In this document: positions 46,816-58,731 of the stretch, one piece after another
Layout: each line of letters starts with the position of its first letter
Numbering within the stretch: the stretch's first letter is position 1
From: Laguncularia racemosa
Lineage: Eukaryota; Streptophyta; Magnoliopsida; Myrtales; Combretaceae
Direction of reading: 5' to 3'
Assembly: GCA_037954665.1 (NCBI GenBank)
Contig: JBBMOL010000058.1
Coordinates: 868,001 to 932,000, forward strand
Length of the DNA: 64,000 nt
Notes under the pieces: generated by a model
The model's database searches: none
What the model was told of the DNA's origin: nothing
Seen by the model: only the letters and a program-made list of their open reading frames with translations
Made by a program: the position numbers and the translations under genes

Positions 46816-49800
46816 ATGGTACGTTGCTGTAACTGTTTTAGTATTCCTTTTTCGTTTTCTGTTACTAGTTGTTCGTTCTTTTCTTTTCTTTCTTTTTTTT
46901 TTTTACCATGTCATTTAAAGCGGAGTCACCATTTTGGGCAATTTTTAACTACTTTCATGGAAATAACCGCAGGTTCACGTCACGAGCCATGGTGAAAAAG
47001 GTGGTAAAGACGATGGATCTGTTGTGGATTACCGAGGAAATCCTGTGGACAAGACTAAGACTGGAGGATGGTTGGCTGCCGGTTTAATCTTAGGTACTTA
47101 ACCAACTCATTCACATTGAATTTACTTCCTTATGGAATTCTTAACGTGTACATACTAAGCCGCTAGATCGGTGTGGGCTTTCATATTTACGTAATAATTA
47201 ACAAGTTTATACAAATTCCATTGATGCAACATGAATGTGTGTGTTTTCTTGGTATAGCTAGACCATTAAGAATATTGAAAGCATATCTTTGTCCATATGG
47301 TGAATCAGGTACTGAACTTTCAGAGAGAATTTGTGTCATGGGCATATCAATGAACTTGGTGACGTACCTAGTTGGAGATTTGCATATTCCAGCTGCAAAA
47401 TCTGCAAATGTAGTGACAAACTTCATGGGGACTCTTAATCTTCTCGGTCTACTTGGTGGTTTTCTAGCAGATGCTAAACTTGGTAGATACCGAACAGTTT
47501 CAATCTTCGCATCCATAACCGCTCTGGTGAGTTTCCTGAAATTGCAACCCAATGCTGTGGTCATCTCTGAGATCTTGTCTTTTGCATAAGCATCATATTC
47601 TATTCTAGCTCATTTCATCCAGCCAAGTGAACATGACATAAATAGTAGGATGCTTGCTAATTACTTACTATAAGATCTGTTGCAGTTCGTGTCCTGTTTA
47701 TTTAAAGATAACCACTTGATAGAAAAAAATGTTTTTCCTTAAAAAATATATTTTTAAAAGAATAAGATACTTTCATGTGTCTAGTTTTTTTTTTTTTTTT
47801 GGTCCAAAAAATGTGATGAATGGACTTCTTTGATACTAAATTGCCTAAATAAGTTACTTTTGGCATACTATGTCAAACCCATATCAAAATAAGAGTACTG
47901 CAGATGATGTTTTGATATTTATGATTAAGACCTCTTGGCATGTTTTTTCATGATTTATTAAAAAGTCATATGATGTGTAAGGAAAAAGAAATTAAAACTC
48001 CCTTGAAAATGTCACTTCCAATGAATCCAAGCATATTTCACTTAGAAAAGCTAGTTAGTTCGGGTGGTCAATAACCAATTCTCAATCTTGAACAGGGTGT
48101 TACTCTTTTGACATTGGCCACAACCATCTCAAGCATGAGACCTCCTCCATGCACCGACTATAGGAAGTTACATCATGAGTGCATAGAGGCTAATGGCCAG
48201 CAACTAGCCCTGCTTTATGCTGCCCTATACATCATAGCACTGGGTGCTGGAGGCATAAAGTCCAATGTATCGGGTTTTGGGTCTGATCAGTTTGATACAT
48301 CTGATCCAAAGGAAGAGAAGGCCATGATCTTTTTCTTCAACAGATTCTACTTCGGCATCAGTATCGGATCCTTATTTGCGGTGCTAGTGCTAGTATACAT
48401 CCAGGACGACATAGGAAGAGGATGGGGATATGGGATTTCGGCAGGGACAATGGTAATTGCTGTCCTTGTATTACTCTCAGGGACAACATTGTACCGATAC
48501 AAGAAGCCACAAGGGAGCCCTTTAACTGTCGTTTGGAGGGTGATCTTCTTGGCTTGGAAGAAGAGGGCACATCCGCACCCACCTCAACCAAGTTTTTTGA
48601 ATGAATTTTATAATGCCACGGTCTCACATACAGAGTTGTTCAGGTAAATAAAGAGTTCACAACAACAACAAAAATGCATTTCTGCTTTTAGATCTTGTGA
48701 AGTAAAAAATATAAATAATACACATCATATCAAGAAGTTTAAAATTTTTAGATTAATTAGTTAAGGAGCTAATTTCAGTATGGTATAGAATAGAAGGTCC
48801 TAAGTTTGATTCCCTTCTTAGACGTGTCACCATTTATTTAAACTATCCATTTGAACAATATATCTCAACCTATTTATTTAAGCTATCCACTTGATGAGAT
48901 TCATTTATGACTTTCAGCTCACAAATAAGGATAAGTGCTAAATAATAAATATAAAAGCACACACACATTGTCTATGTGCCTTAGTTTTAGATTATCATGT
49001 TGTGGAAACTGATTTCTAAATCATTGCAATCATAGAAAAAAATACAGGAAGTTATTCCGCTTGAACATTTCATGTGTATATTCAAGCAAGCAAAAATCTG
49101 TACTAAAGGAAATGGATGAAATCAAAAACAAAATAAAAACAAAGGAAAAGCTGATATGCTTTCACATATTTTTTGTTATACATTGTTTTTATTGAACCCA
49201 AGAGCAAAGACATTCTATTGACTCTATTCTCATCCATCTCTCTATGTGTATCTTTCCCAGATGTCTTGACAAGGCAGCTGTCCTGGATGAAACTACTGAG
49301 AAAGCAAACAAAACCGACCCCTGGATAGTTTCTACAGTGACTGAAGTTGAAGAAGTAAAAATGGTACTAAAGCTCATGCCGATCTGGTCCACCTGCATCT
49401 TATTTTGGACAGTTTATTCTCAAATGACTACCTTCACCATTGAGCAAGCATCCATCATGAACCGAAAAGTAGGCTCCGTATTCATTCCTGCTGGATCTTA
49501 CTCTGCATTCCTGATAGCTACGGTGCTCTTCTTTACTTCCCTTAACGAAAGGGTCTTCGTTCCCTTGGCTCGAAGGGTAACAGGCACCACGCAAGGCCTC
49601 ACAAGCCTTCAAAGAGTTGGTATAGGATTGCTGTTCTCAATGGTGGCGATGATAGCATCGGCCATAGTAGAAAAGGAGAGGAGGCAAGTGTTTAATCAAG
49701 AAAATGTCCAAATAAGTGCTTTCTGGCTAGTTATTCAATTCTTCTTCGTAGGTGCTGGTGAAGCTTTTGTGTATGTTGGTCAACTTGAGTTCTTCATAAG

Positions 49801-50161
49801 AGAGGCACCAGAAAGGATGAAATCGATGAGCACAGGACTTTTTTTAAGTGCCATCTCTATGGGGTTCTTTGCAAGCAGTTTGTTGGTGTCGATAGTGGAT
49901 AAAGTGACAAAGAATAGCTGGTTGAGAAGTAATCTAAATAAAGCAAAATTGGATTACTTCTACTGGTTGCTTGCAATTCTAGGAGCAATCAATTTCGTTG
50001 TTTTTGTGGCCTTTGCGATGAAACATCAGTACAAGGTTCAGAATTACATTATTAATGACAACTGCAAAGATGGGTTCAGTTCTTCGGTGGATATGACACT
50101 AAGAGAGAAAGAAGAGGAAATGATTAGTGTTGAAGTAAAAGAGGCAGCTCATTATGTATGA
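46816..50161 (+). CDS. NPF6.4: NPF6.4/NRT1.3-like nitrate-family transporter, 5 exons, 596 aa
   Basis: Exons: 46816-46818, 46973-47093, 47309-47526, 48096-48643, 49261-50161. They join into 596 residues with no stop, the normal length for the NRT1/PTR family of 12-helix proton-coupled transporters. The N-terminus MVHVTSHG, the block GTELSERICVMGISMNLVTY and the body of the protein closely resemble Arabidopsis NPF6.4 as I recall it. The proton-coupling ExxER motif is at 44-48 (ELSER). The threonine equivalent to the NPF6.3 phosphosite appears as Thr104 in GRYRTVSIF. The nitrate-coordinating histidine of NPF6.3 is Tyr349 (FWTVYSQ), as in other NPF6.4-type proteins. Exon 1 supplies only the ATG. 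A plasma-membrane nitrate or related substrate role is inferred from family, not shown. The symbol denotes the closest family member, not proven orthology. Confidence 0.93.
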
Positions 50162-51949
50162 TTATACTGGATGTAAAAGAGCATCCATGTCCCAAATCCT
50201 TCTCTTCCATAAGGCAGGAAAGATGCAAGGCTTGGCTTCTGTTTTTGTTGAATTTAGCTCCACAACCAAATTAATCTAAAAGCGTAAGCTTATAGATCAT
50301 GTGGGCTTTTGTATTTTACAATATTGAGTAAATGTAGATGTATGTCATCTCTACCTTTCTCTTCCAACAATTATCTTATTGCCAAAAAGTATGAATCTAG
50401 TTATCAATTTTATCCTCTTTCTCTATTGAATTCAAGCATTCAACGCAATGTTTGGTTGGGATGATGTGAACGGAATTAAGACAAGTGGAGGAAAATGGGG
50501 AATATTTGGTGTTGTAGATTTATTTTTTATTTTTTATTTTTAAAAAAAGGGAAATGAAGATAAGTAAAGATTAACTTAATTGCATAATCTTAAGGAACTT
50601 GGCTAAATAAAATATTTAGAGTGTTTTTTTTTTTGTTTTAAGAAAGATATAACAACAAAAGATTTATATTCAATACAGTCAACTTGAACCGATCATATCA
50701 GTTCATCCTTAAAAATTGGATGTTCATCAATGTTGTTTAACTCAAAGGGTCAGACCAAAACCCTTAAAAATCAAGTCTTCTATTATATATATTATTGATT
50801 ATAATATTAAATTATATTGAACTAAGTACGGGATATTTTTAAAATGTATTAATAACATTAAGTAGTACCAAAAAGTGTAATGCACCAAATCAACTTGAAT
50901 TAAAATTATTAACATATTTCCATCAGACAAATTACATAGCAGTGTTTCATTCAACGAAATTTAAATTATTTAGAAATTTTACCATAGCACAATTTCCCAT
51001 GTTCTATAGTAGATATTTTTTGTTTCTTTTTCCGGTGACGATAAGCTTCGTTAAACGAAATGCATTTCATTCATACAAAGTCTCATAATTGTTGATTTAA
51101 AAAAGACGCTAGTCAAAAGTACTGTGCATAAGTTTGAGTTTCACTCGAAAATTCAAAGTTTACTTTTTAACTGGCTGGACATCGACTTGACTAAACTTAC
51201 TAAAGTTTAATTATATATATAAATTTATATTTTTTAAGTAAATCGTGTATATATATATATATAGGATCTGAGTGCCTACAAATTTGTGTAGGGTATAGGG
51301 ATTCTGTATATGAAAAGACTAACTTGGAAATGCTATTTATGGATGCGTTAATTAAAATTCATAAAACATTAAAAGATAGTGTTAATTAAAAATAAAAAAT
51401 TACACCAAAATTTAAAAATTGAAAGCATTAAGTAAGACAAGTAATTAAACATATATTTCTAATATCTTAGTACGTGGCGTTGTATATCAAGCCTCATCGA
51501 GAACACCAACGATGTTAAACATCTTCCAAGGTGTCTCTTTTGGAAAACAATAGCCCTCTGAGGCGAGTTTCCAGTCAATATACCTAAGATCTTAGATAAA
51601 TATTAAATAAAATGTCCAATTGGCAACTTAGCTAGTCCGAATGGGGTTTATAACATTTGAAAAACATAAAATAATGAGCAAGAACAAGATCCACCACAAG
51701 TAGTAGAGCCAAGACTAGTGGAGAATTTTTCTAATTAATCATATAATAAAACATTAACTGCATTAATAACATGAGCATATATACATGACATTAAAGAAAC
51801 ATTAGAAGATCAATAACATTAAGAGAAGAAGAAAATTAGATGAGAAGGAAGAGTAAGTAAAATTAGAAGAGGGTGAAGAGATTCAGAAAGGATGGAAGAA
51901 GATTATGTGGTGTTAGCTCATTACCTTAGTACATCTATGGACAAAAGTT
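50162..51949. other. Downstream region of NPF copy 1, no gene
   Basis: Presumed 3' untranslated region and intergenic AT-rich DNA with a short AT run at 51247-51263. No motif is assigned. Confidence 0.5.
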
Positions 51950-52175
51950 TATCTATGACTTGTTAATCATAGATGAGATGTTAGAAGGATAAGAGAAGAG
52001 AAGAAGTGTGTGAGTGGAAGAATGGTCGTAAGTTGTGACCAAGGGAGAAAAGAGAGATGTTAGACAGAGAAGAAAGATGGAAAGTGAGTGTGTTTTAGAA
52101 GAAGGTTGGGAGCTTAGGTTCAGAGAGAGTGTGAGGTATCTCAAATGTTCGATGCCTCTGAATGAACCCAGCTTT

Positions 52176-52185
52176 CTTATTTAAA
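52176..52185 (-). promoter_or_regulatory. Possible viral TATA box
   Basis: The minus strand reads TTTAAATAAG, followed within about 40 bases by the start of a CT-rich leader (ACCTCACACTCTCTC-like). Its place after the last viral reading frame suits a pregenomic promoter, but the assignment rests on position and composition only. Confidence 0.35.
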
Positions 52186-52555
52186 GAAAATTTCATTCTT
52201 TTACTGTAGTGAATAGTAAAAGTATTTTCACCGTTTTGAACAATAAAAGTTGTCGAGGGTTTTACTGTTGGAAATAGTAAAACCCATAATTGCTTTCGAT
52301 GGAAAGATTCCACCCATCATTATACCGTAGATGATGGTATTTTTAAGGAAAACATTACATTGATACTTACATTAGTTGTACTTATATACTAAAAATAGTA
52401 TAGCATAAAATACTATACTTTACATTAAAACTTAAAATAAAATTCCTACGTATCTTGTTGTAAGTACAGCAAAATACTTACATTGGTTTTCCTATGGTTC
52501 TGCAAGGTTGATCCCGTAGCAGTCATCTTCATTGCTTTCTCCATTGTAAACTGAT

Positions 52556-53793
52556 CAAGACTGAGTGGACTCTTCATTGGTTGATTCATTGAGGCTTGCT
52601 AAGGCTTGTTCCAGTAACTGTTTCATTGATTCTGGAGTGTTCACCTTAGCCATTGAAGATATGAGGAATCCTCTATCATGTAGGAAGGGAACTTGTGCCA
52701 CTTCCTAAGTCTTCAGAACATTGGCTGATTTGTTGATCCATCCAAGGATCGCATTTTCTTTAACTTTGTCTCACATTTTGAAACCGTCCCACCATTTGAT
52801 TTTGAATCTTCTGGCTAAAATGGTGGTCTGGGTGTCATTGTTTTTCTTGTATTCGTAGAACTAGGTCATTACTCACGATACGCTGATATGCATATAAAAC
52901 AGCATTGTTTTGTCAAACGCATGTTCATGTGGGTTTGGTGTATAGTTTTCCATGAAAAGATCATATCCCTTTCGAGCTCTTTCATGAACGATTTCATTGT
53001 TGGCTCCAAAATCATCCCACTAGTATGTAAACTAGTAGGATAGGTTTTTTTAGGAATATTTTTCAAAAAAGATTAACCAGGTATGGGATCTTTTTTTGTT
53101 CATTCTGAAAAAGGTATTCCACCATACTTGCTTGTAATCGAAATAATTATAGGCATGGAGATATGGTGGTTGTGGCATTAAGGGATTCATTTGGAAAGGT
53201 TGGCATTATGTAGGATGTCCAGGCCATTCGTTAAGTTTTATGACCTTATGAATCCTAGCGGTAAAATAACATATTACATCATTATTTTGAAAGTGTTTAA
53301 ATGAAACAAACTTTGTTTCACTTAAAATCCTTTTATAAAATTCTATTGTTTTTAGTGTATCATAAAGGATATAATTAAATTTTTCAGAAAATATTTTCTG
53401 AGCATACATATAAGGATCATTTTCAAATACTCCTTTCTCTATAGAGAAGACATGTTTGAAATTGCCCTTAACATAAAATTTTGATTTTAATACATTTTGA
53501 GGGACAATTTTCTTCTCAGAGGAAGAGGCCACATCAGTTATCTGGATATTCTGATGAGACGTCTTTTCGAAAATCTCCTCCTATTTTATAGGAACATTTA
53601 AGGCTAATGTAATAGCCTTAATTAATTCTGGAGTTATCATTACATTTGTGTTTGAACCCTTGTCAGGTCTCCTCACATTGCTTTCATTAAGGGATTGATT
53701 GGTTTTGGATGAACCGGAAGATAACTCATCTTTGATCATTAAAGGAGCATTATGATTTTTGGGGGGTCGTGGCAACAAGTCAAGACTGGACAT
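52556..53793 (-). pseudogene. Second reading frame of the pararetrovirus, unknown function, broken
   Basis: Three open stretches on the minus strand (53793-53581, 53532-53206, 53066-52869) and shorter ones to about 52556 lie downstream of RNase H. The first is Ser/Asn/Pro-rich with ITPELIKAITLAL. The second begins ASSSEKKIVPQNVLKSKFYV and contains FYKRILSETKFVSFKHF. After it an aromatic-rich part (PQPPYLHAYNYF) is visible across a frameshift. The position matches the ORF2 of florendoviruses, whose function is not established. Several stops and shifts make it non-coding now. Confidence 0.6.
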
Positions 53794-53834
53794 TGGTAAA
53801 GCCCTTTTTTGGAGGGACCTCTTTCCCTTTTCCT

Positions 53835-55920
53835 TTATCCTTTTTTGGGAGGCATCTCCCTGTAAGAATTCACGGGTAAGGAAGTTAGGAAGGGAATTGG
53901 ATAAACCATTAATATGCTCAATTTCGAAATAAAAAACAGATAAAATTGATTGTCACCTGGCGAAGATCTGTTTTGAAGCCAAATTTTGAACATCCTTTTG
54001 TAAAACATTTTTGGCTGCCTTGCAGTCAATCCTTAAAAGAAATTTCTTATTTAACAAATCTTCTTAGAACTTGGAAATTGTTAAAACAATTGCTAAAATT
54101 TCTTTTTTAATTGTGGAATAATTTATTTGACATTCGTTCTAATGTTTGGACACACTATGCATTCATTTTCATTTACTTTTTGCTTAAGGACTTCACCAAA
54201 TCCTATATCAGACACATTTGTTTCTACTATCTTGGGTAGATTTCAATCTGCTATATGGATGCAAGGGATTTCCTTAATTTGTCTGACTATATTAGTGTGT
54301 GTGTTAAACCATTTTGGGGGATTCTTCTTTAACCTTTGGTGTAAAGGTTTGCATAAAATATTAAGGTCTTTGAAGAAATCTGCTACATAATTCAAACTAC
54401 CTAAGAAACACTAGAGTTGGGTTTTGTCCAAGATTTCGTCAGGGAACTTGGAAGCAAATTCTATTAATCTTCTTATTGGTATAATTGTGCCATCATAAAT
54501 ATTAAATCCTAAAAACCTATCATGGTTTGGAAAAGGGATATCTTAGTAAGTGATATTACTAAGCCATTTTGCTTAGCTTTTTTGATAAAAGCTTTAATAT
54601 GCTTGAAGTGTTGGTCTATATTTGGGGAAAAGATTAACACATCATCAATGCATACAATAATAAAATTTGAATAATCATTAAAGATTTCATTCATTATCCT
54701 CTAAAATTCAAAAAGAGCATTTTATAGGCCGAAAGGCATAACATTCCATTCATATTGTCCAAAAGGGATAGTGAATGTTGTCTTATATCTATCGCATTCT
54801 TTAATTTGAATTTGTCAAAATCCAAATTTCATATCAAACTTAGAGAATACCTTTGCATTGTGTATTCTACTAAGTAGATCTCTTTTATTAGGTATGAGAT
54901 ACCTAATCTATTTTAATACATTGTTAAGAGGCTTGTAGTTAATTACTAGCCTAGGTGTGCCTCTTTCTATTTCTGCATTTTTATTAACATAAAAAGCTGA
55001 ACAACTTTAAGGTGACTTGGATATGCGAATTAGCCTTTTAGCCAATAAATCATTAATTTCATTTTGGCAATGTTTTAAGACCTTACTATTCATTTGCAAA
55101 GGTCTGGCCTTTATTGGGATATTTTTCTCATTAAAATTACCTTCGTAAGGTAATTCTACCATGTGATATTTCCTATCCCAAAACGCATTTGGAAAGGTAG
55201 AACAAATTGTCTTCTTAATTTCATTTTCTAGATTAGATATCCTTTGCTTAACAGGATTCCTAGCAATTTGATCTTCAGTCCTATGAAGATTTAGATCATC
55301 ATTCAAGAAAGACAATTGACTCTTTTTACATTTAATCAAATAGCTTAATTCAAAAATTGAATTATGTTTGAGTTCATTTATCATTTTAGTTTGGGGTTTT
55401 GAAACGAAATTAAAATAGACTTTATTTCTAAGATAACTTGTTTCGATTCCTTCATTATTAACCTTAAATGGTTGAATAAGATTAATAAAAGGAGTTCCTA
55501 AAATAACATTCTGCTTTAGATTTTTGATAAGAATAAAAGCAGTTTTATAAGACACATTTTCTTTTATTACTTCAGCATTACATAATTTAAAATTAATACG
55601 CAATTTGTTTCCTAAAGCAAAACTTAGAGACTTGGTTGTTTTTTTAAAATATTTTGTTAGAATTAACCATTTTCTAATACAATTTAAATCTGCACTAGTA
55701 TCAAATACCCAGTGGTTTCTAGGACAAACTCATTCTTAATCTTAATTGTAACATTAATAATCCATTTTCTAGTAGTTACTTTTACTAGTTGCATTAAATA
55801 ATCTAAATTAAGTAAATTGTTATCAGATTTTTCATTAATTGAGTTTTCATGTTCGGAATTTTTTGAACATTTAACATGTATCATTTGATTTTTGAATTCA
55901 AAGAGGCCACTTTGCAATTT
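53835..55920 (-). pseudogene. Pararetroviral protease, reverse transcriptase and RNase H, broken
   Basis: Read right to left. The protease active-site motif D-T-S-A is at 55691-55702, in a different frame from the open stretch just before it. The open stretch 55603-55007 covers the protease end (VILGTPFINLIQP) and the entry to the polymerase. The reverse transcriptase catalytic box is at 54694-54600, where the usual YIDD is CIDD (IVCIDDVLIFS). RNase H remnants end near 53835. Multiple stops and at least two frame changes disable it. The domain order fits Caulimoviridae, and the absence of integrase separates it from LTR retrotransposons. Confidence 0.88.
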
Positions 55921-56686
55921 CTACTGCATTGATTTTAATTCTTTGATTTCTTGTTTTTGAATTTTGATTTAATTATGAAGATCATTTACCGTGATTGGTC
56001 TATGATCTTTTGATTTCCTTCTATTGAAGACATTATTAAGATTATATGTCAAATTATTAGAAATTGAAGTGGTTGGTTTGACCTTTTCCAACCATCTCAA
56101 TTTTTCTTCATTATCTGGCATTTAATCCAACTTAAGAAGAAATTCTTCTTCATCCTTAGTTAGACCATTTATCTCATTATCAGAAGATGACGATTCTATA
56201 TCATTGGCTTGAATTCCATTTTCTTCAAAGGACGATGAAATGTTATTAGAAGAATATCCTTATTCTACAAATATTTGCATAATATCTTCCATAACATGTT
56301 TATCTAGATTTAGTGTATCAAGTTTTTTTGCTGATTCTACATTTACCTAGCAGTATGACCATACTTTCTGCACTTGTAGTATTTAATTCTTTTCCAAGGT
56401 TTCTTCCTTTTATCCTTTTTGGAAGAGCCTTCATCAAATTTTTCATTAAATCTTTTAGAGAAATTTTTCTTTTTTCTTTTGAAATTTCTCTTAGGTTTTC
56501 TTTTACATTTTGAACATTTTTTTTTAATTTCCTGAAACAAAGGATTGATCATACTGAGAACAGAAATCACCAAAACTTTGTTTCTTCATTTTCTTTTCAT
56601 TCTTAAGTTGCTTCTACAACCTAATTGTGTTACATAATTGGGTTCCTATCTTATAAACATAAGAAGTCAATTCTCCATAGGATAAT

Positions 56687-56691
56687 GCATT
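56687..56691. repeat. Target-site duplication, left copy (GCATT)
   Basis: GCATT directly before the LTR start. An identical GCATT follows the LTR at 58727-58731. Both copies are viral capsid sequence, so the viral text is restored in register when the LTR and one copy are ignored. Confidence 0.93.
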
Positions 56692-58726
56692 TGTAAAAAC
56701 TCCATTTTTGCCCCTAATGACCCCTAATAATCAATTTTTAATTTTTTATAATTTTTCTTCTAATTTAGCAAAAATAGGAAAAATATTCAAAAAAATAAAA
56801 TAAAAAAGAAAAATACATCAATTTTGGAAAATAATTGTAGAAATAGTAATAAAAGGGATTAAATAATTTTTACAAATTTTTTTAATTTTAAAAAAAAATA
56901 CTAAAATAATAAAAATAGCATTGCATATATGCAAATTGCGAAAAAAGAAAAAAAAAAGCCAGTAAGTGGGCTAGCCCAGCTGGTCTGGACCACGACCTCA
57001 TGCGCGCAGGGGGAGGGCTCGATCATGGGTTCGAAACTCAGAGGGGGCATTTCCGCATTTTGCCCATTTTTATTTTTGCTTGGGACACGTGTCAGCAGCT
57101 GATTGGCCGGAACAAACACACGCGCTGGGCCTGTGATCTTCTTCCTCCTTCGTCTGAGATCGTCGTCGGCGGGGGAAAAATCGCATTTTGGCCACTTTGA
57201 TTCGATTTTTTGCACAAATCCAACAGATCTTTAACTAAAATAGGATAAACATCATCCAATTGGAATCAAATCACAACAAATTGATGGATTTGCACAAATC
57301 GGAGATGGTTTTTTTTAACCGAAATCCGATTTGCCTCAATCGGAGGAAATCCAAGCTTATCCAGCTCGATTCCTTGCGGCTATAAATAGATGATGAAGGC
57401 AGCAAGCAGAAGCACGGATCAAAAGTGAGAAAAAGAGAGAAATCAAAGCTTCGCTAGAGTTCACCAAGCCGCGACCGCTGATCAAGCCTCGAACCACCAC
57501 CAGGAGGCGTTTTTTGGAGAAATCCACCACCACGGTTGAGTTCCTCACCCCTGAAAACCTAGGAAACGACTCATCAACCTCCTCGAAAGGCCGCCAGAAC
57601 ACCGTCAACGAACACCTCCAGCCGCTGTGACTGTTCGACCCGACCCGACCCGCTTCGACCTGATCCGACTCGACCCGCGCACCGACCTGGATCCAGGTAA
57701 GTCGAATTTTTCGATTTTTTTTGTATTTTTTCAAATTTATTTATTTATTTGTCATTTATAATTAAAAAAATAGAAAAATATTAGAATTTATATTAGCCTT
57801 TTTTTAGGATTTAATTTAGGGTGAATAATAGAAAATAATAATAAATAATAAAAAATAATAAAATAATAATGAAAATAAAAAATAAAAAATAAATAAAAAA
57901 ATGATAAAGATATATTAGAAAAAATGATAAAATTTAGATTGTTAGTTTATGGTAGATAAAATAATATAAGAAATTTTTTTTTATTAATTAATTAACAAAA
58001 ATTAATAAAAAAACAAAATAAAAAAATTAATAAAAAATAATATTAAAGGTAGGTTAAAAATAGAGAAGTAAACTTTTTATCACTTAGAAAATTTTTTTAT
58101 AATAAATCCAAAATTGGTTTTTTTTCCTTAAAATTATTATTTTTCAAAAAATCAAATAATAAAGCTTAGGCTAAGATTTTTTCAGAAAAATACTAAAATG
58201 ATAAAAAACGTAAACCAAAAGTAATTTTATAATTAAAATTAACAAACACATTAAAGTTTTTAATGAAGATCGAACTACGACCCGTTTAATCTTGAATAGC
58301 AGGTACGTAGGCACCCGTTTGGGGCAACTCTAAAAAGAATAAAAAATCATTTTTTTTAAGCTATCCAAAAACATAAAGATAACAAAACAAAATAAATAAT
58401 AAAATAAAAGATATTAGGATAAGGTTTAGATTTTAGGAGAATAAGGTGGTAACTTTAAAGTTTTAATAGATTAGTCTCCGAACATAAAAATTCTGGTTTT
58501 ACATTTTCTTTTTCACAAAAATGAAAAGAGGAAATCTCGCCGACTAGTGGTCCAAATTAGGATTAATCCGCTCAATTAGTCCTAATTTAATCTTTCCCAA
58601 CCACAGTTGGGTGGCGACTCCAAAATAAAATGAAATTCCTAACTCAAGTCGAGGGTCTACATTAGATGAGCATAAGGTCTAGTATAGATCGGATTAGGAA
58701 TGAAAAATAAAAAATTAGACTCGACA
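56692..58726 (+). repeat. Solo LTR of the Tat family inside the pararetrovirus (2035 bp)
   Basis: TGTAAAAACTCC at 56692 to ATTAGACTCGACA at 58726, homologous along its whole length to the 3' LTR at 4246-6344 and in the same orientation. A perfect 5-bp duplication GCATT flanks it. It keeps the A and B boxes (56972-56983, 57028-57038), the TATA box (57381-57388), the splice-donor-like CAGGTAAGT (57695-57702), the GTACGTAGGCACC motif near 58305 and both hairpins (58554-58611). There is no internal region, so it is a solo LTR left by recombination between two LTRs. Confidence 0.95.
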
Positions 58727-58731
58727 GCATT
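58727..58731. repeat. Target-site duplication, right copy (GCATT)
   Basis: Identical to 56687-56691. Together they define the exact LTR ends and show integrase-mediated insertion. Confidence 0.93.
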
